Below, in pieces: positions 46,033-55,485 of a DNA stretch of 64,000 nt (positions within the stretch are counted from its first letter, which is position 1; every line of letters starts with the position of its first letter). The stretch comes from Parendozoicomonas verongulae (GTDB lineage Bacteria > Pseudomonadota > Gammaproteobacteria > Pseudomonadales > Endozoicomonadaceae). The translations under genes were made by a program, and so were the position numbers. The stretch is from NCBI RefSeq assembly GCF_009711465.1, contig NZ_SMME01000872.1, positions 1 through 64,000 of the forward strand. The letters are read 5' to 3'. A model generated the notes under the pieces. The model saw only the letters and a program-made list of their open reading frames with translations. It searched no databases and was not told the origin of the DNA.

Positions 46033-47214
46033 TCAGTTCTTGTCATCTGGCGATCTTTCCCTGACTTCCACGGTCTTTTGAGGTTTTATAATCGAGCTCA
46101 ACAGGCCCTGGCTTTCGGGCTTGAGTTTGAGAGTCGTTATCACGGGCATATGATCCGAAAGGTCCAGTGGTACATGTTTTACTGCACTGTTCTCTGAATG
46201 GATGTAGTGAGGGTGGAAAATGTAATCAATCACCAGATCCAGCTCAGGGTTTAGATCGTAGGCTGTCAGCCACTGATGGCCATTTGGTCCAAGAACATCG
46301 TTGAGTTCGGGGATACCTTTAAAGTTCTGATAAAACGGTGTAAGAGGTGAGTAAGACGTATAGTGGGCTTTTTGATTCTCAGGCAAGTTGTCATAAAAGC
46401 CCGGGGGGAGAATATTAAAATCACCCGATAACATCCATAGCCTTCGCCTTTCTGTCCAGCGAGTCACTCGTGTGAGCAGGGTATGTACCTGTCCGCTCAT
46501 GTCGCCCCGGCCCAGTGTAGGAGCATCAAGGTGAGTATTGATGGTGCTGAAAAAACCACCCCCTTCCAATGGAAAGCGGGTTTCCAGCAGGGAGTGTCGA
46601 GGATAAAACGGCACAAGAATACGCATTCTCCGTGTGGAAGGAAGAGTTTCTGTCGTGGCTCTGTCCATTCGGTAGCGGCTCATGGTAACCAGTGACATTT
46701 CAATCTGACCAGTCATATAGCGGCTAGGAATGAAGTGAGCTTTCCAGTATGTGCCAACACTGTAGCAGGGCAGTATGTCGGCCAACCTCCCATGGAGCAT
46801 TTTGACCTGATCTTTATGAAAAGTGAGTGGGTGGGTTCTGTGAACTTCCTGCAGCTGAATGATGTCGGGGTTTTCTTCTCGGATAACCCTGACAATACCC
46901 TCCAGATTTTTTTGAATATCGCCCTCTGTGAGCAAAGGCAAGTTGAAGTCAGAGTGCCAGAAGGGGTAGTAACCTCCGGCGAGAAACTGGATATTCCAGT
47001 CCAGCACTTTGATGGGTTCGCCGGGTTTGATTTTAGGCGTCTGGGCTGTGCAGTAAACAGGATGGTGCTCCAGATCGGCAGGGTGAAAACCCAACAGATA
47101 AGGTAAAACGGGCGCAGTCACAGCCAGCAGACCAGCGGTAGATAATGCGGTCAACAGTGCCAGAGTAATAAAGCCCTGCTGGCGTAGCCTGGAGCAAATA
47201 AAACTTTTCAGCAT
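46033..47214 (-). CDS. Membrane-anchored endonuclease/exonuclease/phosphatase-family protein
   Basis: The 393-residue protein starts with a hydrophobic anchor (GFITLALLTALSTAGLLAVTAPVLPYLLGF) after a short basic end, so the catalytic domain is likely periplasmic. The domain has the family motifs LDWNIQFL (Asn ligand), IIQLQEVHR (Glu metal ligand), TINTHLDAP, SGDFNILP (catalytic Asp/Asn) and SDHMPVITTLKL (final Asp-His). Such proteins cleave phosphodiesters of nucleic acids, lipids or inositides; the target cannot be told. It is divergent from bioA with an 83-base gap. Confidence 0.87.
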   Translation of the reverse strand: MLKSFICSRLRQQGFITLALLTALSTAGLLAVTAPVLPYLLGFHPADLEHHPVYCTAQTPKIKPGEPIKVLDWNIQFLAGGYYPFWHSDFNLPLLTEGDIQKNLEGIVRVIREENPDIIQLQEVHRTHPLTFHKDQVKMLHGRLADILPCYSVGTYWKAHFIPSRYMTGQIEMSLVTMSRYRMDRATTETLPSTRRMRILVPFYPRHSLLETRFPLEGGGFFSTINTHLDAPTLGRGDMSGQVHTLLTRVTRWTERRRLWMLSGDFNILPPGFYDNLPENQKAHYTSYSPLTPFYQNFKGIPELNDVLGPNGHQWLTAYDLNPELDLVIDYIFHPHYIHSENSAVKHVPLDLSDHMPVITTLKLKPESQGLLSSIIKPQKTVEVRERSPDDKN

Positions 47215-47297
47215 GTAAGTTTGCAGTTATTTTTTGCTTGGATGCGAAGGATAGAACAATTTTGCAAAAACTTAAGACACCGGTTCAAGGAGCAGGC

Positions 47298-48602
47298 GTG
47301 AGTAGAGTGCCGCTAACATCAGATGCGACAGTGACAGATGACGATTTGCAGTTTGACAGGGAGCATATTTGGCATCCGTATACATCTGTGACCCATCCCA
47401 TTTCGGTGTGCCCTGTGGAGTCAACAGACGGTGTGCATCTGACACTCACGGATGGCACTGTACTCGTTGATGGCATGGCATCCTGGTGGTGTGCAATTCA
47501 TGGTTATAACCATCCGGCGCTTATATCTGCAGCACAGGATCAGCTGCAAACCATGCCCCACGTGATGTTTGGTGGCATCACCCACAAGCCGGCCATTGAG
47601 CTCTGTAAGCGGTTGGTAGAAATGACACCGAAGCCGTTGCAAACGGTATTTCTGGCAGATTCCGGCTCCGTGGCTGTGGAAGTCTCTATCAAAATGGCTG
47701 TGCAGTACTGGCGTTGCAAAGGCAATGATAATCGTCGGCGTCTGCTGACCGTGCGTAACGGTTATCACGGGGATACCTTCGGGGCAATGGCGGTGTGTGA
47801 TCCGGAAAATGGCATGCACTCTTTGTTTCGTGGTGTGTTGCTGGAGCATATTTTTGTAGGTGCGCCAGCCTGTGGCTTCCATGATGCGTGGGATGAAAGC
47901 TATATCACCGAACTGAAGCAGGCGCTGGATGAGAATCATCAGGATCTGGTGGCTATTATCCTTGAGCCGATTGTGCAGGGAGCCGGAGGCATGCGCTTTT
48001 ACTCTCCTGATTATCTGCGTAGGGTGCGAGAGCTGTGTGATGAGTATGGCGTGCTGTTGATTCTCGATGAGATTGCTACAGGCTTTGGTCGTACCGGCAA
48101 GCTGTTTGCCTGTGAACATGCTGATGTTGTGCCTGATATTATGTGCGTAGGTAAGGCTCTGACAGGTGGTGTGATGACACTGTCGGCAACGATCTGCACG
48201 GAAGAGGTGAGTCATACCATCTGTGATAAGGGCGTGTTTATGCACGGCCCAACATTTATGGGGAACCCACTGGCTTGCCGTGTAGCTTGTGCCAGCCTGG
48301 ATCTTCTGGCGACAGGCGAGTGGTCTGGGCAGGTGGCCCGTATCGAAAACCGGTTGCAGGAAGGCCTGCAGGCCTGCACGGAAATGTCAGCTGTGGCGAA
48401 TGTGCGAGTGCTGGGTGCTATAGGCGTTGTTGAGCTAAAAGAGCCTGTTGATATGCATACGTTGCAGCCACGTCTAGTGAAAGAAGGCATCTGGGTTCGC
48501 CCCTTCGGCAAACTCGTGTATGTGATGCCTCCCTACATTATGAGTGATGATGATCTGGCATTTCTGTGTGCCGGAATACGTAACGTCGTGGCTGAGCTTT
48601 AA
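47298..48602 (+). CDS. bioA: Adenosylmethionine-8-amino-7-oxononanoate aminotransferase
   Basis: A PLP aminotransferase making 7,8-diaminopelargonate in biotin synthesis, with SAM as amino donor. The 434-residue product has HIWHPYTS near residue 25, GMASWWCAIHGYNHP, FLADSGSVAVEVSIKMA, RNGYHGDTFGAM, the PLP Asp in LLILDEIATGFGRTG and the Schiff-base Lys in CVGKALTGG. GTG at 47298 has AAGGAG with 5-base spacing; a longer frame from 47238 lacks one. The other bio genes are not in the window, which is unusual compared with a bioBFHCD arrangement. The product also serves AtuF indirectly through biotin. Confidence 0.95.
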   Translation: MSRVPLTSDATVTDDDLQFDREHIWHPYTSVTHPISVCPVESTDGVHLTLTDGTVLVDGMASWWCAIHGYNHPALISAAQDQLQTMPHVMFGGITHKPAIELCKRLVEMTPKPLQTVFLADSGSVAVEVSIKMAVQYWRCKGNDNRRRLLTVRNGYHGDTFGAMAVCDPENGMHSLFRGVLLEHIFVGAPACGFHDAWDESYITELKQALDENHQDLVAIILEPIVQGAGGMRFYSPDYLRRVRELCDEYGVLLILDEIATGFGRTGKLFACEHADVVPDIMCVGKALTGGVMTLSATICTEEVSHTICDKGVFMHGPTFMGNPLACRVACASLDLLATGEWSGQVARIENRLQEGLQACTEMSAVANVRVLGAIGVVELKEPVDMHTLQPRLVKEGIWVRPFGKLVYVMPPYIMSDDDLAFLCAGIRNVVAEL

Positions 48603-48626
48603 CTCTCGACGAGCTTTAACTCTCGA
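48594..48626. repeat. 16-bp direct repeat across the bioA stop codon
   Basis: GAGCTTTAACTCTCGA occurs at 48594-48609 and again at 48611-48626, a 17-base tandem period. The first copy contains the TAA stop of bioA. It looks like a slippage duplication at the 3' end. Confidence 0.8.
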
Positions 48627-48634
48627 GAGCTCTC

Positions 48635-49864
48635 TTAGGCTGTTTCCTTATCAACAATGCTGGTGACACAGGCGTCTGACCAGACGTTGATTGCACTCTC
48701 CAGCATATCAACCAGTGCATAAACAGGAAGGATAACACCCATCAGTTCCAGAGGTACGTTCATGGTGGCCAGCAATGTGCTGGCCAGCAGGAAGCAACCC
48801 ATGGGAACACCGGCATTTCCCACTGCTGCGATACTCGAGATGACAACCCAGGCGGCCAGTTCTGCGACAGTAAATGTCATGCCACTGAGCATGGAGACGA
48901 ACAGCACGGTAATCAGAATAAAACCCGCACAGGCATTCATATTAATGGTTGTGCATAAAGGAAAGCTGAAGCGAGCCACCCGTGAGCTGATGCCCAGCCG
49001 TGTCTGGGCTGCATCCATGGCAGCAGGCAGAGCCGCGCTGGAAGACTTTGAAAAGAACGCGACTGTGAGAGCCGGTGCCATACCTTGAAATGTCTGAACA
49101 GGCGATATGCCTTTTGAGGCCAGCAGCAAAGGGAGAATCACAACCGCCTGCACGACATTCGCCAGCAGAATGCAGGTGAAATACAGCAATAGGTGACTGC
49201 CAACACTTTCCCGAGCAAGACTTTCAATAAAGGTAGTGACAAACGCCCATACCGCCAGAGGCAAAAGTTTCAGAAAGCCTGCGGTGAGTTTCATAATGGC
49301 AGCAAACAAATCTTCAAACAGCATCTGCAGTCGCTCACGGCGATGGATAGGCAGATTCAGAATGGCAAGACTTAACACCAGGGCGATAAACAGCACACTG
49401 ATAACCTGCCCTTCCAGAAACGGTGTGATAAAACTGGTAGGAATGATTTCAATGACATACTGCCAGTACCCCGAATGAGACTCGGTTAACTCTGCAGCAG
49501 CTATAGAGGTTGATAAATCTACCTGTCCGGTCGGATTAATCAACAAAAACAGCAATAGGGCAATGGTGGCGGCAATAATAGTTGTGAGCAGAGTGTAGCG
49601 GATAACCCTTCCACCAAGAACACCAGCATCGTGAAGGTTGGCCATGCCTGTGAGGGTTGAAAGCACAGAAAAGAAAATAATAGGTGTGCTCACCAGTTTG
49701 AGTAACCGGATAAACAGTTCGCCGACAGCTTCAGCCACACTATAAATAGCGGCGATATCCAACAGCCCACACACAATGCCAAGAGCTGCTGCGACAAGAA
49801 TGAGTGTTCCTGACCCCAAAAATTGTATGAATGGAAAGCGTATAGCTTTTTCCGATCTGGCCAT
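48635..49864 (-). CDS. Dicarboxylate/amino acid:cation symporter (DAACS family)
   Basis: A 409-residue inner-membrane carrier with eight helices and two re-entrant hairpins. HP1 has the serine-rich FFSKSSSAALPAAM, helix 7 shows TTINMNACAGF in place of the NMDGT motif, and HP2 is AAVGNAGVPMG. These place it in the glutamate/aspartate/C4-dicarboxylate family, with Na+ or H+ as coupling ion. The altered NMDGT motif (NMNAC) suggests a different ion or substrate preference. GGGGA precedes the ATG. Convergent with bioA. Confidence 0.87.
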   Translation of the reverse strand: MARSEKAIRFPFIQFLGSGTLILVAAALGIVCGLLDIAAIYSVAEAVGELFIRLLKLVSTPIIFFSVLSTLTGMANLHDAGVLGGRVIRYTLLTTIIAATIALLLFLLINPTGQVDLSTSIAAAELTESHSGYWQYVIEIIPTSFITPFLEGQVISVLFIALVLSLAILNLPIHRRERLQMLFEDLFAAIMKLTAGFLKLLPLAVWAFVTTFIESLARESVGSHLLLYFTCILLANVVQAVVILPLLLASKGISPVQTFQGMAPALTVAFFSKSSSAALPAAMDAAQTRLGISSRVARFSFPLCTTINMNACAGFILITVLFVSMLSGMTFTVAELAAWVVISSIAAVGNAGVPMGCFLLASTLLATMNVPLELMGVILPVYALVDMLESAINVWSDACVTSIVDKETA

Positions 49865-50213
49865 GTGACGTCCCCTTTGTTTTTTGCCATCCCATTAATA
49901 GAGACAAGGGGTTGGCCTTGATGGTTCACAAAGGTAGACCTTTTGTTATGCCAATCTAAGGTTCATTCGCTATTTGCTTATTCTCTTTCGTTTGTTAAGT
50001 GTTGCTTTGGGCTGAGGCTCCGTCTGTATGGTTGTTGTTTGTCAGAACTCTGGATTGTATTTGATTTGGTAAGATGGAAGTGTCTGTTTTAACCGATAAC
50101 AATCGCGCTATTGAACTTATATTGAAAGCTAACCGTCACGTTAATAGAAGAGGGGAATATACTGTTAGTCTCTCACGGGCAGCGCATAGGCAATACCCGT
50201 TATGTTGAACTGT
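49865..50213. other. Intergenic region upstream of the symporter gene
   Basis: The stretch between the coaE 3' end and the symporter start holds a perfect 14-base palindrome AAAGGT-AG-ACCTTT (49930-49943), 65 bases upstream of the symporter ATG and a candidate operator. A 44-codon plus-strand frame (50073-50207) lacks a ribosome binding site. The yacG gene that often follows coaE is absent. Confidence 0.45.
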
Positions 50214-50828
50214 TCAAGGGTGGTCGCTTTGCGCTTCCCGAGCCTGCTCCAGATAGGAACGATGGAGTGTTTCCAGTTGCTGATACAGTTGCTCAAGAGA
50301 GCCGCTGTTATTCACAATATCATCCGCTCGACTCCGACGCTCTTCTCTCGAAGACTGAGAGCGTACAATAGATTCAGCCTGCTCTTGGGATATGTTATCG
50401 CGAGCTATAGCTCGCTCAATCTGAACCTCCTCAGTCACATCAATCACCAGAATCCGATCAACCATGTCATGCTGCCGGGTTTCAAAAAGCAAAGGTGAAA
50501 CCAAAATAACATAAGGTGACTGAGCCAGACTCAGCTCCAACCTTAACTGCTGGTTAATCAGTGGGTGCAGAAGTTTTTCCAGCCATTTTTTTTCATTCGC
50601 ATTTTGGAAAATGATGTCCCGTAAGGCGCGACGGTTCAGACTTCCGTCTTCAAAAATCATGTTGCTGCCGAAGTGCTCTTCAATCTTTTGCAGAGCCGGT
50701 TTTCCTGATTCCACAACAACGCGTGATGCTTTATCAGCATCAGCAACGACAATGCCTTTTTGGGCAAGATAGTCGGTCACAACTGTTTTCCCGCAACCGA
50801 TACCTCCGGTGATTCCAACAACAAACAC
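50214..50828 (-). CDS. coaE: Dephospho-CoA kinase
   Basis: Catalyses the last step of coenzyme A synthesis, phosphorylating the 3'-OH of dephospho-CoA. The 204-residue product has the P-loop GITGGIGCGKT (residues 5-15), the DADK motif (VVADADKASR), LHPLI, VSPLLFET and the lid RDNISQEQA. Spacing to pilD upstream is 13 bases, the usual pilD-coaE operon order. Confidence 0.96.
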   Translation of the reverse strand: MFVVGITGGIGCGKTVVTDYLAQKGIVVADADKASRVVVESGKPALQKIEEHFGSNMIFEDGSLNRRALRDIIFQNANEKKWLEKLLHPLINQQLRLELSLAQSPYVILVSPLLFETRQHDMVDRILVIDVTEEVQIERAIARDNISQEQAESIVRSQSSREERRSRADDIVNNSGSLEQLYQQLETLHRSYLEQAREAQSDHP

Positions 50829-50841
50829 CGTTGTTTACTCC

Positions 50842-51720
50842 TTAGTAGATAGCCATCTGCAGATAGCTGGAAATAAGTTCGTCCCCTTTGAACATGGCAA
50901 TTAAACCTGCGGCTGCCAGATAAGGGCCAAAGGGAATAGGGATATTACGGTCCCGTCCTCGTATAACAATCATGGCAATGCCTGTAACAGCTCCCACCAT
51001 GGAAGAAAGAAGAATAATCAGTGGGAGGAATTGCCAGCCCATCCAGGCACCGAGGGCGGCGAGCAGTTTGAAGTCTCCAAAGCCCATACCTTCTTTGCCA
51101 GTCACTAGCTTGAACAGCCAGTAAACAGACCAGAGCGAGAGGTAACCCGCAGCTGCACCATAAACAGCATCTTCCAGTGGGACAAACATGCTGTTGGCAT
51201 TTAATAGCAATCCCAGCCAAAGAAGAGGCAGGGTCATGGAATCGGGCAAGAGCTGATGGTCAACATCAATCATGGACATTGCCAGCAGCATCCAGCTCAA
51301 CACGCATACCATAAAGGAAACCAGGCCCGGTCCGTAAGCCAGTGCGCTTAACAGGGCCAGCAGACCCGCGGCCAGTTCAATAATAGGGTAACGGATAGAA
51401 ATAGGGGTTTTGCAGTTGCCGCACTTGCCCCGCAAAAACAGATAACTGATAACAGGAATATTTTCCCAGGGGCGAATCTTGTGCTCGCACTTCGGACAGG
51501 AAGAAGGGGGAACCAAAAGATTATAGCGGGGTGAGTTGTCTTCTGAAGTATCGGCATCAGGGTTTAGCAAAGCCTGACACTCACACGTCCACTGCTTCTC
51601 CATCATGGTGGGGAGGCGATGGATGACTACATTCAGAAAGCTGCCAACCAGTAATCCGAGAATAGTCACAAACCAGATCCAGATAGTTGGATGACTCAGG
51701 AGTATTTCAATTTCAGCCAC
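50842..51720 (-). CDS. pilD: Type IV prepilin peptidase / N-methyltransferase
   Basis: Membrane aspartic protease that cleaves and methylates type IV pilin and type II secretion pseudopilins. The 292-residue protein has a first helix, a cytoplasmic zinc loop with CPKC and CGNC (SSCPKCEHKIRP, KCGNCKTPIS), and the two catalytic Asp in MIDVDHQLLPD and GFGDFKLLAALG (GxGD). About seven more helices follow. It heads a two-gene unit with coaE. pilC, normally directly upstream, is about 6.2 kb away. Confidence 0.96.
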   Translation of the reverse strand: MAEIEILLSHPTIWIWFVTILGLLVGSFLNVVIHRLPTMMEKQWTCECQALLNPDADTSEDNSPRYNLLVPPSSCPKCEHKIRPWENIPVISYLFLRGKCGNCKTPISIRYPIIELAAGLLALLSALAYGPGLVSFMVCVLSWMLLAMSMIDVDHQLLPDSMTLPLLWLGLLLNANSMFVPLEDAVYGAAAGYLSLWSVYWLFKLVTGKEGMGFGDFKLLAALGAWMGWQFLPLIILLSSMVGAVTGIAMIVIRGRDRNIPIPFGPYLAAAGLIAMFKGDELISSYLQMAIY

Positions 51721-52166
51721 TAGGGATGTCCTTATTCTAATTTGCTATCCGCCGGTCTGGGCGATGTCGTTAACTGAGTATAAATACTCATCATTATGAA
51801 ATCATATATTTCTGGGGTTGTCTTAAGTACCTGGGCCTGTTCAATATCTGAACGTACTGGTTAGTACATGAGCTGATTCGATTTTGTGTGAAGTTGTTGT
51901 AATTGATGCAGGTCAAAAATGTATTAAGCGCATGTGTGTTGGGTAATTGCTTAAATTCAATGCGTAAACTAAGTAAAACAAATTTGAAAATTTTATAAAA
52001 ATTTATATGTTTGGTTTTTTGTAGTTTTTTTTCCTGAAAAGTAGCCTTTTTAAATGCCTATTTAGATAAAAATTCTGTTTTGTTTGAAAGAACAGAGTCA
52101 TCCACTGCATTTTTTGCATTAATCTAGGTGTATACACTTACTGATCACAAAGAAAAGGGAATAGTT
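51721..52166. promoter_or_regulatory. AT-rich upstream region of ald
   Basis: No gene is seen in these 446 bases, which also contain the pilD upstream region. The part from 51950 to 52110 is very A/T-rich with T- and A-tracts, as in Lrp/H-NS-type targets. The perfect decamer GTGTATACAC (52128-52137) lies 30 bases before the ald start and is a candidate operator. Confidence 0.4.
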
Positions 52167-53288
52167 ATGCTTATTGGCGTACCTAAGGAAATTAAGAATC
52201 ACGAATACCGTGTTGGCCTGACTCCTATGTCTGTTCAGGAAGTTATTTCCCACGGCCACAGCGTAGTTATTGAAGACAACGCCGGTGCTTCTATCGGATT
52301 CTCCAACGAAGATTATATCGCTGCTGGCGCAAAGATTCTGCCAACGGCTGAAGACGTTTTCGCTCAGGCGGACATGATCGTTAAAGTTAAAGAGCCTCAG
52401 GAAGTAGAGCGTAAGCGCCTGCGTCGTGATCAGACTCTGTTCACTTACCTGCACCTGGCTCCAGACGTTCCTCAGACTAATGACCTGATCGAATCCGGTG
52501 CTACCTGCATCGCTTACGAAACTGTAACCGACGACGCTGGCCGCCTGCCTCTGCTGGCTCCAATGTCTGAAGTTGCTGGTCGTATGTCCATTCAGGCTGG
52601 TGCACACTGCCTGGAAAAAGCTCACGGTGGCCGTGGCGTACTGATGGGTGGCGTTCCTGGTGTTGAACCTGCCAAAGTTGTTGTTATCGGTGGTGGTGTT
52701 GTAGGTGCAAGCGCAACTGCAATGGCTGTTGGCATGGGCGCTGACGTTGTTGTTCTGGATCGCTCTGTAGAAGTTCTGCGTAAGCTGGACGCTCAGTATG
52801 GCAACCGTATCAAGACTATCTTCTCCACTCGTCACGCTATCGAGCAGTACGTAACTGAAGCTGATCTGGTAATCGGTGGCGTTCTGATCCCAGGTGCTGC
52901 GGCTCCTAAGCTGATCACCCGTGATCTTATCTCCAAGATGAAGAAAGGCTCCGCGATTGTTGACGTAGCTATCGATCAGGGTGGTTGTGCAGAAACTGCC
53001 AAGGCCACTACTCACGCTGAACCTACTTACATCGTTGACGACGTAGTTCACTACTGCGTAGCGAACATGCCTGGCGCGGTTGCTCGTACTTCCACCATGG
53101 CTCTGAACAACGCAACTCTGCCATTCGTTCTGGAACTGGCTGACAAGGGCCCACGTAAGGCGATGGAAGAAAACCATCACCTGCTGAACGGTCTGAACGT
53201 ATGCAAGGGCGTGATCACTTGCCCAGAAGTTGCTGAAGCTCAGGATCTGGAATACCGTTCCCCACGGGAAATGCTGCAGGAAATCTAA
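52167..53288 (+). CDS. ald: Alanine dehydrogenase
   Basis: Converts L-alanine and NAD+ to pyruvate, ammonium and NADH. The 373-residue product opens with [18 protein letters not shown]. It has the catalytic Lys in MIVKVKEPQ and His in FTYLHLAPD, the Rossmann loop [17 protein letters not shown] and [19 protein letters not shown] at 52167 follows AAAAGGGA; the frame is open to 52128. Codon use is strongly biased, suggesting high expression. A racemase gene converges on its terminator. Confidence 0.96.
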   Translation: MLIGVPKEIKNHEYRVGLTPMSVQEVISHGHSVVIEDNAGASIGFSNEDYIAAGAKILPTAEDVFAQADMIVKVKEPQEVERKRLRRDQTLFTYLHLAPDVPQTNDLIESGATCIAYETVTDDAGRLPLLAPMSEVAGRMSIQAGAHCLEKAHGGRGVLMGGVPGVEPAKVVVIGGGVVGASATAMAVGMGADVVVLDRSVEVLRKLDAQYGNRIKTIFSTRHAIEQYVTEADLVIGGVLIPGAAAPKLITRDLISKMKKGSAIVDVAIDQGGCAETAKATTHAEPTYIVDDVVHYCVANMPGAVARTSTMALNNATLPFVLELADKGPRKAMEENHHLLNGLNVCKGVITCPEVAEAQDLEYRSPREMLQEI

Positions 53289-53319
53289 AACCAAAGCAGC
53301 TTGAGTTGTGAAAAAGCAG

Positions 53320-53350
53320 TCCCCGGTTGAGTGATCAGCCGGGGATTTTT
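53320..53350 (+). terminator. ald terminator
   Basis: TCCCCGG (53320-53326) pairs with CCGGGGA (53339-53345), extended inward by TGA/TCA around a GTGA loop, then a T-run. It lies about 30 bases past the ald stop. Confidence 0.9.
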
Positions 53351-53360
53351 TATGGAGAAA

Positions 53361-54059
53361 TCAAATTTCGGATAAGGCCATTTGAACCGCAGCTTCCGCA
53401 TGAATGGCTGTGGTATCGAATAAAGGCACATCTGTGTGTTGCTGTTGAACCAGCAGAGCAATCTCGGTGCACCCCAGAATAACAGCCTCTGCACCGCTCT
53501 CTTTAAGCTTGTCGATTATGGAGATATAGCTCTGACGAGAACTTTCCTTGATTTCCCCTTTGCACAACTCCTGATAGATGATGTTGTGCACGGTTTGTCT
53601 GTCTTCCTGCTCAGGAACAACAACATCAATACCAAACTTATCTGTCAGTCGGCCTTTGTAGAAATTCTGCTCCATGGTGAAGGCAGTACCGAGCAAGCCA
53701 ACAGTTTTCACACTGCTTTCAATCAGCTTCTCTGCTGTGGTATCAGCAATGTGCAGTAACGGTATGCTGAGCTTCTCTTCGATTTGAGGAGCAACCTTGT
53801 GCATGGTGTTGGTGCAAATCAGCAGAAAGTCTGCGCCACCTTTTTCTACGCTGAGAGCTGCATCCGATAAAATCTCAGCAGTTTCATCCCACTTGCCTTG
53901 ATGCTGGCGCTCTTCTATCTCGGCGAAATTGACGCTGTAAAGAGCGACTTTCGCGGAATGCAAACCGCCCAGTTTGACTTTCACGCTTTCGTTGATTGTT
54001 TTGTAGTAGCTTTGGGTGGATTCCCAGCTCATTCCTCCGAGCAGGCCTATTGTTTTCAT
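53361..54059 (-). CDS. Aspartate/glutamate racemase-family protein
   Basis: A cofactor-independent two-cysteine racemase of 232 residues. The family start KTIGLLGGMSWEST is followed by the first catalytic Cys in LLICTNTMHK and the second in VILGCTEIALL. YgeA-type members racemise several amino acids, including homoserine and aspartate; the substrate here is open. The ATG at 54059 gives the canonical N-terminus, and the longer open frame to 54176 is not family-like. It converges with ald and is followed upstream by a Dcu relic. Confidence 0.9.
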   Translation of the reverse strand: MKTIGLLGGMSWESTQSYYKTINESVKVKLGGLHSAKVALYSVNFAEIEERQHQGKWDETAEILSDAALSVEKGGADFLLICTNTMHKVAPQIEEKLSIPLLHIADTTAEKLIESSVKTVGLLGTAFTMEQNFYKGRLTDKFGIDVVVPEQEDRQTVHNIIYQELCKGEIKESSRQSYISIIDKLKESGAEAVILGCTEIALLVQQQHTDVPLFDTTAIHAEAAVQMALSEI

Positions 54060-54120
54060 AAAATGCTCTCGCGGCAGTGGATAATTACTTTCTGATTCTA
54101 CTCCGATCGGGAGAGTTTGG

Positions 54121-54801
54121 TTAGAACATAAGGCCAGCCAGCAGGTAGCCGGATATACAGGCTGTAATAACGCCAATCAGGCCGGGCGTCATAAAGCTGT
54201 GGTTAAAGTAATACTTGCCAATTTTCGTGGTGCCTGAGGAGTCGAAGTTACAGGTGGCAATATCAGATGGGTAATTCGGGATAAAGAAATATCCATAGCA
54301 GGAAGGCATGATGCCAACCAGTAGCTGTGGAGACAGCCTCATAGCCAAACCAACGGGCAGCATCATACGGCAAACAGCCGCCTGGGAGTTCATAACCACA
54401 GATACAATGAACATGGCGAGCGCGAAGGTCCAAGGGTAAGTCTGCACCATATCCATGATATGGCTCTGGAAAGATGGCATAGCGAACTTGAAATAAGTGT
54501 CACTCATCCACGCAATACCAAAGATTGCGATGGCTGCAACCAGACCTGATTTAAAAACCACACCGTCAGGGACTTTGACAGTAGGCGTTTTGGTTACCAG
54601 AAGAATAATGCCACCGAAAGCCAACATCATCATTTGAATGATTGTGGACATGCCAATGGTCGAACCTTGAATCGTCCGAATAGACGGGAACATGGCGACA
54701 GCCACAATCGACAGCAGTACAATCACAAACAACAGAATAGCATGGTGTGAAGAGGCAGGCAGCTTCTTGTCTAAAGTCGTTGCGGTTGTTGATTTGATTT
54801 C
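54121..54801 (-). pseudogene. 5'-truncated DcuA/DcuB anaerobic C4-dicarboxylate transporter
   Basis: The frame encodes about 225 residues matching the C-terminal half of Dcu transporters: LDKKLPASSHHAI, FGGIILLVTKTP, NSQAAVCRMMLPVGLA, the conserved PSCYGYFFIPNYPSDIA, and HSFMTPGLIGV. Family members are about 440 residues. Similarity begins just after an in-frame TGA (54802-54804). Upstream, to 55027, I find no N-terminal half in any frame. A start inside (TTG 54732) would give a half-transporter, so a pseudogene is the best reading. Confidence 0.8.
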
Positions 54802-55051
54802 TCACTTATTGAGAAACTACAGCCAGAGAGCAGGATAAAAAAGAGATGAGGCGATCATGAACACGAGCTCAGACTACCAATTAGGCCGCAATGCGTATAA
54901 AGACTGCACTCTGTTATGGAAAGTACAGCCTGTCTCGTCACCGCTTCAAAGTTAAGCGGGAGTTAGAGCCTTGTTGGAGTTGTGGCAATACTTGCTTTTT
55001 TGACTTATAAATCTGCACCAATCTCTTGTGAAGAGTTATGAAGAGAATACT

Positions 55052-55459
55052 ATGAGTCAATATATGTGGATGCCTGCCACCAAAAGGGCATCACACCCCA
55101 AAGTTTCAGCATCAACAAAGGCTGCTCTTAAAGAGCAGGCGGATCAGTGGGTTGAAAGTTACCTCAGGCCAAAACATATTAAGCCTCCCCCCGAAGATCA
55201 CGACTTCAACTACCTGGTGGATATTTTTACCAAGTGGCATGGCAGTTTTTTCTATTTCTGTGGTACTTCTCATTGCCCGAGCCCTAAGGCTATCCGCCCG
55301 TACTTTGAGATAAAGATTGCTCGCATGGCGTATAAAGGCAGCAACAACTACACACTGGCGTATATGCGACACACCGGACAGTGGGCTGAGGTATTTTATG
55401 ATGTCGATATTCAGGAATGCTTTGACCTGATTGCCAATGAAACCTGCTTTCTGCCGTAG
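55052..55459 (+). CDS. DUF3024-family protein
   Basis: The 135-residue protein matches the DUF3024 pattern: WHGSFFYFCGTSHCPSP, YFEIKIARMAYKG, LAYMRHTGQWAEVF and a C-terminal ECFDLIANE helix. Function unknown. The paired Cys and His might bind metal. The ATG at 55052 has GAAGAG with 6-base spacing; a GTG 24 bases earlier is possible. It is followed after 26 bases by the XPB-like gene, so the two are probably one unit. Confidence 0.7.
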   Translation: MSQYMWMPATKRASHPKVSASTKAALKEQADQWVESYLRPKHIKPPPEDHDFNYLVDIFTKWHGSFFYFCGTSHCPSPKAIRPYFEIKIARMAYKGSNNYTLAYMRHTGQWAEVFYDVDIQECFDLIANETCFLP

Positions 55460-55485
55460 CCCAATTAAAGAGTGCACACAGTCTC

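Noticed and set aside
50073-50207. 44-codon plus-strand frame in the coaE-symporter gap
   Set aside because: No ribosome binding site and no similarity that I know of; could be a remnant but cannot be supported.
51788-51834. CATCATTATG ... TTAAGTACCTGG, reminiscent of the MITE ends
   Set aside because: Only about 10 bases match and the order and spacing differ; chance is enough to explain it.
52119-53294. A 391-codon frame opposite ald
   Set aside because: Full-length shadow of a codon-biased gene; composition is odd (Asn/Ser/Phe-rich) and ald is unmistakable.
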